From assembly GCF_003390915.1 (NCBI RefSeq), contig NZ_QMEM01000014.1:1-64000 (forward strand): a stretch of DNA of 64,000 nucleotides, in the 5' to 3' direction. The position numbers and the translations under genes are program-made. Under the pieces are notes generated by a model. It ran no database searches and was not told the origin of the DNA. It saw only the letters and a list, made by a program, of their open reading frames with translations. Source of the DNA: Lewinella sp. IMCC34183. Its GTDB lineage: Bacteria > Bacteroidota > Bacteroidia > Chitinophagales > Saprospiraceae. Shown here piece by piece: positions 1 to 8,297 of this stretch (positions within the stretch are counted from its first letter, which is position 1; every line of letters starts with the position of its first letter).

Positions 1-370
1 GCAGGAAGTTACGTTGCTGCGCCACCGGAAATACCCGCAAACACGCTGCCACTCGCTGCGCTCGCGTAGGCATCGGGCCTGGAGGCCCTCCACCCGGGGT
101 ATATCGGGTTGAGGGCCTCGGGCCCGAGCGCTACAAAGCAGGAAGTTACGTTGCTGCGCCACCGGAAATACCCGCAAACACGCTGCCACTCGCTGCGCTC
201 GCGTGGGCATCGGGCCTGGAGGCCCTCCGCCCGGGGTATATCGGGTTGAAGGCCTCAGGCCCGAACGCTACAAAGTAGGAAGTTACGTTGCTGCGCCACC
301 GGAAATACCCGCGAACACGCTGCCACTCGCTGCGCTCGCGTAGGCATCGGGCCTGGAGGCCCTCCGCCCG
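1..370. repeat. 137-bp tandem direct repeat, about 2.7 copies
   Basis: Three near-identical units begin at 1, 138 and 275, each opening with G(C/T)AGGAAGTTACGTTG; the third is cut off near 370. Each unit contains inverted segments (CGGGCCTGGAGGCCC and GAGGGCCTCGGGCCCGA) that could form GC-rich hairpins. Units differ by a handful of substitutions. The array continues past the left edge of the window, so the true copy number is unknown. No gene is visible inside it. It lies directly upstream of the first coding region. Confidence 0.9.
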
Positions 371-405
371 AAACTTTCGGCTTTGTATATTCGGACGAAT
401 AACAT

Positions 406-3400
406 TTGAGCGTGCGATCCAGTCTACTCCTCCTTCTGATTATCCCGTTCCTCACCCGTTGCGGTAGTGAGGAACGGGAAGCGATGCTGACGATTGAGAA
501 AGGAGACAACATTGTCTTCATCGGGAATAACCTGTGCAGCCGGATGTCCTACTTCGGCCACTTCGAGGCGGCGCTCTACCAGTTGTATCCGGAGGCCAAC
601 CTGACCGTCCGGAATATGTGCGACCCGGGCAATACCGCCGGCTTCCGGCCCCACGCCAGCCGGCCGTCACCGTGGGCCTTTCCCGGGGCGGAGGCTTACA
701 ATCCCGACCTGAGCCGGAATACCGGCAGCCAGGGCTTCTTTCCTACGGAAGACGAGTGGCTCGACTCCCTGAACGCCGACGTGGTGATCGCCTTCTTCGG
801 CCTCAACGAAAGCTACGGCGGTGCGGCAGGGCTTACCAATTTCGCCCTGGAACTCGACAGCTTCATCCGCTACACCCAGCAACAGCGGTACAATGACGCG
901 AGTGCCCCGCAGCTGGTCCTTATTTCACCGCTGGCGTTTGAGAACTCCACCGAACTTGACCTGCCCGACGGCGTGGCCGAGAACGAGAACCTGGAACGCT
1001 ATACCCGGGCCATGGGCGATATCGCCGCCGACAATGGCGTGCCCTTCATCGACCTCTACCATCCTTCCCACGACTGGATGGCGGCGGGCGAACGCCTAAC
1101 TACCGACGGCATCAGCCTTAACGACGCGGGTTACCGGAAACTAGCCGCTTTTCTCTCGGGACGACTCTTTGGCTCCGTGCCGGAGGAGGAGGATCCCGAG
1201 TTACTGGCCCGCGTGAAGGAAAAGAATCACTTCTGGCTCCTCGACTTCAAGATGCCCAACGGCGTACATGCCTACGGCCGCCGCTACAACCCGTACGGGC
1301 CGGACAACTACCCCTACGAAAAGGAAAAGGTGAGCCAGCTGACCGTCAACCGTGACGCGGCGATCCGCGCCCACCTGCGGGGGGAAACCTACGACCAGGC
1401 CGCCGCAGACCAGCGGACGCTCCCCCTGCCCCCCGTGGAAACCAACTACGCCGTGGAGCCGGCCGACTCCGTGGAGTACCTCTACGGCGAAGCGGCCCTG
1501 GCTACCTTCACCACGGCGCCGGGCTTCGAGATCGAGCTCTTTGCCTCGGAACGGGAATTCCCCGAGCTGGCCAACCCCTGCCAGATGAACTGGGACGACC
1601 GGGGGCGCCTCTGGGTCAGCCTCATGCCCAGCTACCCCCACTACAAGCCCGGCGACGCCCTGCCCAACGATAAGCTGGTCATCCTGGAGGATACCGACGG
1701 CGACGGGCGGGCCGACGAACTCAAGGTTTGGGCCGACAGCCTCCACCTGCCCGTGGGCTTCGAATTTGCCAACGGCGGCGTGTACGTCTCACAGGGTACC
1801 AACCTGATGTTCCTGCGGGATACCGACGGCGACGACCGGGCCGACTCCCGCGAGATCGTGATGAGCGGCTTCGACGACCACGATACCCACCACAACATCA
1901 GCGCCTACGAGGCCGACCCCGGCGGCGGCATCTATATGGGTGAGGGCGTCTTCCTCCACACCAACGTGGAGACGCCCTACGGACCGGTACGCGGCACCAA
2001 CGGCGGCTTCTACCGCTTCGACCCTGCACGGCGCTACCTGGAACGGACGGCCCAGATTTCCATCCCCAATCCCTGGGGCATCATCTTTGATGAATGGGGG
2101 CAACCGATCTTCGCCCACACCAGCGGACCGCGGGTGCAATGGATGCTCCCCTCCACGATGCGCAACGTCTACGGCGTAGAGTCACCGATGGCCGAGGACC
2201 TCATCGAGCCCGACCACCGCGTGCGGCCTACCTCGGGACTGGAGATCGTCTCCAGCCGCCACTTTCCCGAAGAGATGCAGGGCGACCTGCTGATCAACAA
2301 TACCATCGGCTTTTTGGGTACCAAGCAGCACCGGGTGATCGACAAGGGCGCGGGCTTCACCACCCGCTGGCGGCAGGACCTGGTGACGAGCACCGACCCC
2401 AACTTCCGCCCCGTGGACATGGAGTTCGCCCCCGACGGGAGCCTCTACCTCGTGGACTGGCACAACGTCCTGGTGGGTCACATGCAGCACAACGCCCGCG
2501 ATCCCCTGCGCGACCACGTCCACGGACGCATCTACCGCATCACCTACCCGGAACGGCCGCTGGTCGAAGCGCCCGAGGTGGAGGGAGCCTCGGTGACCAC
2601 CTTGCTAGATAACCTCAAGCTGCCGGAGTACCGCGCCCGCTACCGTACCCGCCGCGAATTGCGGGAGCACGATGCCACGGAAGTAATGCCGGCCCTGAAG
2701 GCATGGGTAGCGGACCTCGACCGCAACGACGAAAACTACGAGAAGTACGTGCGCGAAGCCCTGTTCGTCAGCTGGGGTGCGCACTCCATAGACGAGAAAC
2801 TGCTGGACGCGGCGAGCACCGCCGAAAACTACCGCCTGCGCGCCGCCGCCGCCCGCGTGGTCCGTTACCTGGGCTACCAGTTAGAGGATGACACGCAGCG
2901 GCTGACCGCCTTCGCCAAGGATCCTCACCCGCGGGTCCGCATGGAGGCCATCGTCGGTGCCAGCTGGCTGCCTCCCGCCGCGGGAGAACCCGTGCTGGCC
3001 GCCGCCGAAGCGCAGGAGCTGGACCCCTTCAGCCGCGAGGTACTGCTGAACGCCCGCGCGCAGATGAACAACAACGCCTACGTTGCGCCCGCCACCTCCG
3101 TAGCGGAGAAGCCCGACAGCCCGATCGCCCGGGCCTACGCGCTCGGCGAGGAGATCTTCGAGCGGGAGGGCTACTGCGGCACCTGCCACCAGCAGGACGG
3201 GCGGGGACTGGCCGCCACCGGCTATCCGCCCCTGGCCGGATCGCCGTGGGTCACCGGGGAAAAGAAACGCCTGATCAAGCTGGTCATGCACGGTCTCTAC
3301 GGTCCGCTGGAAGTGAACGGTAAAAGCTACGACGGACAGGTACCCATGACCGCCTACGGCGGCCTCATGAGCAACGAGGAAATGGCCGCCGTACTCACCT

Positions 3401-3549
3401 ACGTGCGCAACGCCTTCGGCAACGAAGCGCCGATGATCGCGCCGGAAGACATCGACGCCATACGGACCGCCACGGCCGGCCGGAAGGAGATGTACCGCGC
3501 CGGCGACCTGCTGGAGGAACATCCCTTCCCCGCAGCAACGAAGAAATAA
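406..3549 (+). CDS. Lipoprotein: pseudo-SGNH domain, PVC-type haem-binding-domain propeller, HEAT-like segment and cytochrome c
   Basis: A 1047-residue exported lipoprotein starting at TTG 406, which gives a clean signal peptide ending in a lipobox (LTRC, Cys about residue 19). Residues about 30-250 look like an SGNH/GDSL hydrolase fold, but the usual nucleophile block reads GNN instead of GDS and the C-terminal DxxH block reads DGISLN, so the catalytic Ser and His appear missing. Residues about 370-720 resemble the beta-propeller 'membrane-bound dehydrogenase' domain common in Planctomycetes/Verrucomicrobia and Bacteroidota (GFEIELFA, then DRGRLW). Residues about 740-900 are alpha-helical and HEAT-like. 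A cytochrome c motif CGTCH lies at residues 924-928. The likely role is periplasmic oxidation of a sugar-like substrate with electron transfer through haem c; the substrate is unknown. It is first of a tight three-gene operon. Confidence 0.85.
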   Translation: MSVRSSLLLLLIIPFLTRCGSEEREAMLTIEKGDNIVFIGNNLCSRMSYFGHFEAALYQLYPEANLTVRNMCDPGNTAGFRPHASRPSPWAFPGAEAYNPDLSRNTGSQGFFPTEDEWLDSLNADVVIAFFGLNESYGGAAGLTNFALELDSFIRYTQQQRYNDASAPQLVLISPLAFENSTELDLPDGVAENENLERYTRAMGDIAADNGVPFIDLYHPSHDWMAAGERLTTDGISLNDAGYRKLAAFLSGRLFGSVPEEEDPELLARVKEKNHFWLLDFKMPNGVHAYGRRYNPYGPDNYPYEKEKVSQLTVNRDAAIRAHLRGETYDQAAADQRTLPLPPVETNYAVEPADSVEYLYGEAALATFTTAPGFEIELFASEREFPELANPCQMNWDDRGRLWVSLMPSYPHYKPGDALPNDKLVILEDTDGDGRADELKVWADSLHLPVGFEFANGGVYVSQGTNLMFLRDTDGDDRADSREIVMSGFDDHDTHHNISAYEADPGGGIYMGEGVFLHTNVETPYGPVRGTNGGFYRFDPARRYLERTAQISIPNPWGIIFDEWGQPIFAHTSGPRVQWMLPSTMRNVYGVESPMAEDLIEPDHRVRPTSGLEIVSSRHFPEEMQGDLLINNTIGFLGTKQHRVIDKGAGFTTRWRQDLVTSTDPNFRPVDMEFAPDGSLYLVDWHNVLVGHMQHNARDPLRDHVHGRIYRITYPERPLVEAPEVEGASVTTLLDNLKLPEYRARYRTRRELREHDATEVMPALKAWVADLDRNDENYEKYVREALFVSWGAHSIDEKLLDAASTAENYRLRAAAARVVRYLGYQLEDDTQRLTAFAKDPHPRVRMEAIVGASWLPPAAGEPVLAAAEAQELDPFSREVLLNARAQMNNNAYVAPATSVAEKPDSPIARAYALGEEIFEREGYCGTCHQQDGRGLAATGYPPLAGSPWVTGEKKRLIKLVMHGLYGPLEVNGKSYDGQVPMTAYGGLMSNEEMAAVLTYVRNAFGNEAPMIAPEDIDAIRTATAGRKEMYRAGDLLEEHPFPAATKK

Positions 3550-3555
3550 CCCAAG

Positions 3556-4551
3556 ATGAATACCCTACGCAGCCTGTTCGCCCTGCTCCTGGCCACGGCC
3601 CTCTGCACCTGCGGCCCCGCCACCCCCGATAGGGTAGCGGCCACGGAAAGCACCCCCCCACCAAAGATCGTCTTCGTGACCGGCGACGAGGAGTACCGCT
3701 CCGAGGAATCCATGCCCATGCTGGCCGCCATCTTAGAGCGGGAGCTGGGCGCCGAAACCGTGGTGGGCTACTCGCTGGACAGCGCGGGCTACATCGCCCC
3801 CAATAACGTGTACCACATCAGCGAGCTCGACGAGCTGGCGGACGCCGACCTGATGGTGGTCTTCACCCGCTTCCGGCAGCTGCCCGCCGACCAGGCCCGC
3901 AAGATCACCGACTACGCCGAGAGCGGGCGCCCCATAGTGGGGTTCCGGACGTCCACCCACGCCTTCCGCTATACCGAGCCGCAGGACAGCAGCCTGATGG
4001 TGCTGAACAACGCGTGGCCCACGAAGGTCTTCGGGCAACAGTGGATCACCCACCACGGGCACTTCGCCGACGGCCACGGCCGCCTGACCGATGTCACGCT
4101 GGTCGACGCACGCGCAGACAGCCCCATCCTCAACGGCGTGAAGCCCTTCGAGGCCTACTCCTGGCTCTACCACGTCGACGGCGGCGACTGGAAACTGAGC
4201 GGCGACAGCGAACCGCTGCTGATGGGCCACAGCCTGCGTTCCAACCACGAGGCGGAGGGTCGGCTCGACGAGTTTCCGCTCGACAACCCTGTCGCCTGGA
4301 CCAAGACCTACACGGGCGACAGCGGCCGGGCGGCCCGGGTCTTCTTCACTACGCTCGGCCACCCCTTCGACTTCAGGGAGGAGTCGATGCGCAAACTCGC
4401 CCTCAACGGCATCTACTGGGCGCTCCGCCGGGAAAGTGAAATTCCGGGCGGCGGAGTGAAGGCGGAATTCGTCACGCCATACGAACCGAACAATTCGGGC
4501 TTCGGGGAGGAGTACAAGGCCGGGGTGAAGCCACAACCGACCAACGATTAG
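3556..4551 (+). CDS. ThuA-domain lipoprotein
   Basis: A 331-residue protein starting 6 bp after the preceding stop. The N-terminus is a lipoprotein signal (LLLATALCTC). The rest matches the ThuA-like family, a class I glutamine-amidotransferase-like fold often found with PVC-type haem-binding-domain proteins: an opening beta strand KIVFVTGDEEYRS, a central DLMVVFTRFRQLP, then GRPIVGFRTSTHAF and HHGHF segments. ThuA proteins are associated with trehalose or related sugar oxidation in rhizobia, but the biochemical activity of the family is poorly defined. Its pairing with the upstream dehydrogenase-like cytochrome suggests joint action on an extracytoplasmic carbohydrate; that is inference. Confidence 0.85.
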   Translation: MNTLRSLFALLLATALCTCGPATPDRVAATESTPPPKIVFVTGDEEYRSEESMPMLAAILERELGAETVVGYSLDSAGYIAPNNVYHISELDELADADLMVVFTRFRQLPADQARKITDYAESGRPIVGFRTSTHAFRYTEPQDSSLMVLNNAWPTKVFGQQWITHHGHFADGHGRLTDVTLVDARADSPILNGVKPFEAYSWLYHVDGGDWKLSGDSEPLLMGHSLRSNHEAEGRLDEFPLDNPVAWTKTYTGDSGRAARVFFTTLGHPFDFREESMRKLALNGIYWALRRESEIPGGGVKAEFVTPYEPNNSGFGEEYKAGVKPQPTND

Positions 4552-4553
4552 CG

Positions 4554-5087
4554 GTGCAGACTCTGATACAGCTCCTGGACGAGGCGGGCCTCTTCACCGG
4601 CCACCGTACCCTGCGGCGCGGCGAGTACCTGATGCTCGCCGGACAGCGGGATCGCAACCTCTACTACGTGGAGAGCGGGACCCTCGTGGTCACGGTGGTG
4701 ATCAACGACGAGGAGCAGTGTACGCGCTTCGGATACGCGGGCGAGGTAGTCGCGGCCATCGACAGCCAGGTCGGTGGGGAACCTTCGAAGTTCGGTATCA
4801 AGGCGCTCCGCAAGAGCGTGCTCCGGGTAGCAAACTATGGAGCCTACCACGATTTCATGCGCGCGGACCCCGATCGGCATGCGGCCTACGAGGCGTCCCT
4901 GGGATGGCTGATCTGCGGGCTGCTGGAACGGGAGATCGACCTGCTCACCCCCAGTCCGGAAGAACGCTACCGCCGGGTACTGGAACGAAGCCCCCGGCTG
5001 TTCCAGGAAGTGCCGGCCAAGTACATCGCCAACTACCTGCGGATGACGCCGGAAACCCTGTCGCGTCTAAAGAAGGGCGCGGGCTAA
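4554..5087 (+). CDS. Crp/Fnr-family transcriptional regulator
   Basis: A 177-residue protein starting at GTG 4554, only 2 bp after the ThuA gene stop, so translationally coupled. Residues about 15-115 form a cyclic-nucleotide-binding-type beta barrel (RGEYLMLAGQRDRNLYYVESG is characteristic). The C-terminus is a compact helix-turn-helix with the Bacteroidota-style recognition stretch YIANYLRMTPETLSRLKK. No Fnr-type cysteine cluster is present, so oxygen sensing through Fe-S is unlikely. As last gene of the operon it may regulate the two upstream lipoprotein genes; this is inferred from position only. Confidence 0.88.
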   Translation: MQTLIQLLDEAGLFTGHRTLRRGEYLMLAGQRDRNLYYVESGTLVVTVVINDEEQCTRFGYAGEVVAAIDSQVGGEPSKFGIKALRKSVLRVANYGAYHDFMRADPDRHAAYEASLGWLICGLLEREIDLLTPSPEERYRRVLERSPRLFQEVPAKYIANYLRMTPETLSRLKKGAG

Positions 5088-5139
5088 ATCTTGCGTTGGA
5101 TCAAGATCGCCCCCCGACGCCCCCCCTACTTTTGTAAGC

Positions 5140-5715
5140 ATGAAAGCAAGATCAGCCACCGAACTCCTCGACCATCTGGAAACGCGCACCGAAGAAAATC
5201 TTTCGCTGGCCCGTACCCTGGCCCAGTTGCCTACGGAGCAGCTGCGGAAGCGGCCCGCGGCCGACCGCTGGAACGCGCTGGAGTGCCTGGAACACCTCAA
5301 CCGCCTGAACGGCCCCTACCACGCGCGCATCTTTGCCGCGCTGGAAGCGGCCGGTGACAAACCGGCGGTTGCCACCTTCACCAGTACCTGGATCGGCAAC
5401 AAACTGGCGAGCAGCATGAAGCCGGTTCAGGGAACCCGGCCGGTACCGACCACCAAAAAGATGAACCCACGGGGTGCCGTGCTCGACCGCTCGATTCTCG
5501 ATCGGTTCCTGGCGGACGAGCGGCAGCTGCGAAACTTTATCGAACGTGCCCGGGAGGTTGACCTGAACCGCGTCAAAATCCGTTCGCCGCTGGCCTGGAT
5601 CATCCGCCTGCGGCTGGGCGATGCCCTGCGGTTATTGACCTACCACGACTGGCGGCACCTGGAGCAGGCCTGCCGCGCCGTCGGGGTACCGGTGCCGCAA
5701 AGCGCGGGGCGGTAA
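5140..5715 (+). CDS. DinB-like family protein
   Basis: A 191-residue protein starting at ATG 5140. The sequence fits the DinB/YfiT-like four-helix bundle, which usually binds a metal through three histidines: HLE/HLN near residues 10-50 (ALECLEHLN) and YHDWRHLEQ near residue 170. Enzymes of this fold include mycothiol- or bacillithiol-dependent transferases, but most Bacteroidota members have no known substrate. A TACTTTTG box (5127-5134) lies only 5 bp before the ATG, which would make the message leaderless if it is a true -7 element. Separate from the preceding operon by 52 bp. Confidence 0.8.
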   Translation: MKARSATELLDHLETRTEENLSLARTLAQLPTEQLRKRPAADRWNALECLEHLNRLNGPYHARIFAALEAAGDKPAVATFTSTWIGNKLASSMKPVQGTRPVPTTKKMNPRGAVLDRSILDRFLADERQLRNFIERAREVDLNRVKIRSPLAWIIRLRLGDALRLLTYHDWRHLEQACRAVGVPVPQSAGR

Positions 5716-5746
5716 AGTGGGTCGGAGAAGTTTTTCCGCCATCGGC

Positions 5747-5778
5747 TTGCAAGGTTTGTCCGCTTATTCCTACCTTTG
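5747..5778 (+). promoter_or_regulatory. Bacteroidota-type promoter upstream of tRNA-Phe and the his operon
   Basis: TTG at 5747-5749, 21 bp spacer, then TACCTTTG at 5771-5778, a perfect match to the Bacteroidota -7 consensus TAnnTTTG. Initiation would fall around 5785, about 35 bp before the tRNA. No other good promoter is visible between here and the histidine leader, so the tRNA and the his operon are probably co-transcribed. Confidence 0.65.
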
Positions 5779-5820
5779 CATCCGCTTAAACCGGGAATGC
5801 CCGGGAAACGAGCGATATCA

Positions 5821-5893
5821 GGTGCGGTAGCTCAGTTGGTAGAGCAATGGACTGAAAATCCATGTGTCGGCGGTTCGATTCCGCCCCACACCA
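5821..5893 (+). tRNA. tRNA-Phe (GAA anticodon)
   Basis: A full cloverleaf can be drawn: acceptor 5821-5827 with 5886-5892, D arm GCTC/GAGC, anticodon stem ATGGA/TCCAT closing loop CTGAAAA with anticodon GAA at 5854-5856, T arm GGCGG/CCGCC with loop TTCGATT, discriminator A at 5893. CCA is not encoded (the next bases are C-A-T-G). The acceptor stem has one apparent C-A mismatch (position 5 against 68), which is unusual for a functional tRNA. The gene lies immediately before the histidine leader peptide. Confidence 0.95.
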
Positions 5894-5894
5894 C

Positions 5895-5954
5895 ATGATT
5901 CTTGGAGTTCACCATCATCATTCCGTCGTTTCTCGCCCCGTCGGCGAGCGGTAG
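5895..5954 (+). CDS. hisL: Histidine operon leader peptide (attenuator)
   Basis: A 19-codon reading frame, ATG 5895 to TAG 5952, encoding MILGVHHHHSVVSRPVGER with four consecutive His codons (CAC CAT CAT CAT, 5910-5921). It is followed by a strong intrinsic terminator and then hisG, the classical arrangement of a histidine attenuator: ribosome stalling at His codons during His-tRNA shortage would favour an antiterminator. A small hairpin CTCGCC/GGCGAG (5932-5948) lies just after the His run, and CGGCG at 5942-5946 can pair with CGCCG at 6002-6006, which would disrupt the terminator stem. The ATG is one nucleotide after the tRNA-Phe discriminator base, so tRNA 3' processing would leave an almost leaderless message. 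There is no Shine-Dalgarno sequence. The peptide and its role are inferred from codons and context. Confidence 0.8.
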   Translation: MILGVHHHHSVVSRPVGER

Positions 5955-5994
5955 TTTGGTGCGATAAACTTTATACTCCACAAACCTATTGCTC

Positions 5995-6033
5995 AGAGGT
6001 CCGCCGGGAAAGCCCGGCGGACCTCTTTGTTTT
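5995..6033 (+). terminator. Intrinsic terminator / his attenuator hairpin
   Basis: A perfect 14-bp stem (5995-6008 with 6013-6026, AGAGGTCCGCCGGG on the 5' side), a 4-base AAAG loop and a U-rich tail TTGTTTTT. It sits between the His-rich leader peptide and hisG, so read-through must be regulated for the his genes to be expressed from the upstream promoter. Confidence 0.9.
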
Positions 6034-6129
6034 TACCCTGTTCCCTTTCTGTTTGGGAAATAGCCCATGCACTGCCGCCGGCGGACTCCCCGGGGCCATT
6101 TACCACAGAACAACCGCACTTCCCCACAA

Positions 6130-6996
6130 ATGCCAACCACGCCCCCCCTCCGTATTGCCGTTCAGAAATCAGGCCGCCTGCTCGACGAGTCCATCGAGCT
6201 GCTCAAGGAATGCGGCATCAAGATCGATAACGGCCGCGACCAGCTCAAGGCCCCGGCCCGCAACTTCAACGCCGAGGTACTGTACCTGCGCAACAGCGAC
6301 ATCCCCCAGTACATCCAGGACGGCGTGGCCGACATCGGCATCATCGGCGAGAACACCCTCATCGAGAAGGAAAAAGACGCGGAGGTAGTGCAGAAACTAG
6401 GCTTTTCCAAGTGCCGCCTAAGCCTGGCGACCCCCCGCGGCAGCCAGTACAGTGGTCCCGAAAGCCTCAATGGCCGCCGGATCGCCACCAGCTACCCCAA
6501 CAGCCTGCGGGCCTTCCTGAAAAAACACGACATCGACGCCGAGATCCACGAGATCAGCGGCTCGGTGGAGATCGCCCCCAATATCGGCCTGGCCGACGCG
6601 ATCTGTGACCTGGTTTCCACCGGCAGTACCCTGTTTAAAAACGGACTGGAGGAACAGGACATCATTTTGAAATCCGAGGCTGTCATCGCCGCCAGCCCCC
6701 GCATCGACGACGCCCGCCGCGCAATCCTCGATCAGCTGGTGTTCCGCGTAAAATCAGTCCTTGCCGCCCGCAACCAGAAGTACCTGCTGATGAACGTACC
6801 TAACGGCAGCATCCGGCAGGTCACCGAAATGCTTCCCGGCATGCGCTCCCCCACCGTACTGCCCCTCGCCGAGGAGGGCTGGTCGAGCGTCCACACCGTG
6901 ATCGCCGAGGATAAGTTCTGGGACATCATCGACCGCCTCCGCGCCGCCGGAGCGGAAGGTATCCTCATCGTACCCATTGCAAAAATGATTCTCTAA
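6130..6996 (+). CDS. hisG: ATP phosphoribosyltransferase, long form
   Basis: A 288-residue enzyme for the first step of histidine synthesis (ATP + PRPP to phosphoribosyl-ATP). ATG 6130 is chosen because family homology begins at LRIAVQKSGRL; the upstream in-frame extension to 6067 runs toward the attenuator. Recognisable blocks are ADIGIIGENTL (about residue 70), IATSYPNSLRAFL (about 117) and ICDLVSTGSTL (about 158, the PRPP-binding region). Residues about 210-288 form the C-terminal regulatory domain ending GAEGILIVPIAKMIL, which marks the long, HisZ-independent, histidine-feedback-inhibited form. It is first gene after the attenuator and ends 2 bp before hisD. Confidence 0.96.
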   Translation: MPTTPPLRIAVQKSGRLLDESIELLKECGIKIDNGRDQLKAPARNFNAEVLYLRNSDIPQYIQDGVADIGIIGENTLIEKEKDAEVVQKLGFSKCRLSLATPRGSQYSGPESLNGRRIATSYPNSLRAFLKKHDIDAEIHEISGSVEIAPNIGLADAICDLVSTGSTLFKNGLEEQDIILKSEAVIAASPRIDDARRAILDQLVFRVKSVLAARNQKYLLMNVPNGSIRQVTEMLPGMRSPTVLPLAEEGWSSVHTVIAEDKFWDIIDRLRAAGAEGILIVPIAKMIL

Positions 6997-6998
6997 GC

Positions 6999-8288
6999 AT
7001 GAAGATCTACGACAACCCCGCCGCCGACGCCTGGGAGCCCCTCCTGCAGCGCCCGGCCAACGACCTGGAGAATCTCGAGGAGATTGTGCGCGCCGTCATG
7101 CAGGCGGTCAAGTACCGCGGCGACGATGCCCTGCGCGACTATACCGCCCGCTTCGACAAGGTCGAGTTGCGCGACTTCGCCGTCTCCCCGGCCATGATCG
7201 ACGCCGCGGAGCGCCAGGTGCCCGAGGAGCTGAAGCAGGCCATCCAGACCGCCAGGCAGAACATCGAGACCTTCCACCAGAGCCAGCAGTTGCAGGAAGA
7301 AGTGGTGGAGACCATGCCGGGCGTCCTGTGCTGGCGGGAAAGCCGGGCCATCGATCGGGTCGGCCTCTACATTCCGGGCGGCACGGCTCCCCTGTTCAGC
7401 ACGGTACTGATGCTGGCGGTCCCGGCCCGGCTCGCGGGTTGCCGGGAGATCGTGCTCTGCTCGCCGCCCGACCGGTCCGGCAACATTCACCCCGCCATCC
7501 TTTACGCCGCCCGCCTCTGCGGGATCACGCAGATATTCCGCGTCGGGGGCGCCCAGGCCATCGCGGCCATGACCCACGGGACGGCCACTATACCGCAGGT
7601 CTACAAGCTCTTCGGACCCGGCAATGCCTACGTGACCGTAGCCAAGCAGCTGGCCCAGCTCCAGGGGCTGGCCATCGATATGCCCGCGGGGCCCAGTGAG
7701 GTGCTCGTGTGCGCGGACGCAGGTGCGGCGGATGCCCACGCTGCCGCCGACCTGCTCAGTCAGGCCGAGCACGGGCCCGACAGCCAGGTCGTGCTCGTCA
7801 CCGACCGGCGGCAGAAGGCGGAATCGGTACGGGACGAGATGCTGCGTCAGCTCGCGGACCTGCCGCGTCGCGACCTCGCCGAGCGCAGCATCGCCAACAG
7901 CCTGGCGGTCGTCTTCCCCGAATGGAGGGGGGCGGCCGACTTCATCAACGCCTACGCGCCGGAGCACCTTATCCTCGGCATGGCCGACGCCCGGACGTTC
8001 GCCGGGGGAATCCGCAACGCCGGCTCCGTATTTTTGGGGTACCACACCCCCGAAAGCGTGGGCGACTACGCCAGCGGTACCAACCACACCTTGCCGACCT
8101 ACGGCTACGCCCGCCAGTACAGCGGCGTGAGCCTGGACAGCTTCGTGAAGAAGATCACCTTTCAGGAACTCACTCCCGACGGGCTCCGCAACCTAGGTCC
8201 CACCGTTGAGGTCCTCGCCGAGGCGGAGCAGTTGCGGGCCCACCGGAATGCGGTAAGTTTGCGGATCGCCGACCTAACCAAAGCATAA
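6999..8288 (+). CDS. hisD: Histidinol dehydrogenase
   Basis: A 429-residue zinc enzyme that oxidises L-histidinol to L-histidine in two NAD-dependent steps. Visible family blocks are IPGGTAPLFSTVLM (about residue 122), RVGGAQAIAAM (about 180), PGNAYVTVAKQ (about 205), PAGPSEVLV (about 229) and LLSQAEHGPDSQ (about 250), which carries the Gln and His zinc ligands. GSVFLGYHTPESVGDYASGTNHTLPT is the conserved catalytic region near residue 345 (cited here in part for recognition). Length is normal. Start is 2 bp after the hisG stop, so translational coupling is likely. Confidence 0.96.
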   Translation: MKIYDNPAADAWEPLLQRPANDLENLEEIVRAVMQAVKYRGDDALRDYTARFDKVELRDFAVSPAMIDAAERQVPEELKQAIQTARQNIETFHQSQQLQEEVVETMPGVLCWRESRAIDRVGLYIPGGTAPLFSTVLMLAVPARLAGCREIVLCSPPDRSGNIHPAILYAARLCGITQIFRVGGAQAIAAMTHGTATIPQVYKLFGPGNAYVTVAKQLAQLQGLAIDMPAGPSEVLVCADAGAADAHAAADLLSQAEHGPDSQVVLVTDRRQKAESVRDEMLRQLADLPRRDLAERSIANSLAVVFPEWRGAADFINAYAPEHLILGMADARTFAGGIRNAGSVFLGYHTPESVGDYASGTNHTLPTYGYARQYSGVSLDSFVKKITFQELTPDGLRNLGPTVEVLAEAEQLRAHRNAVSLRIADLTKA

Positions 8289-8297
8289 CTCCACGAT

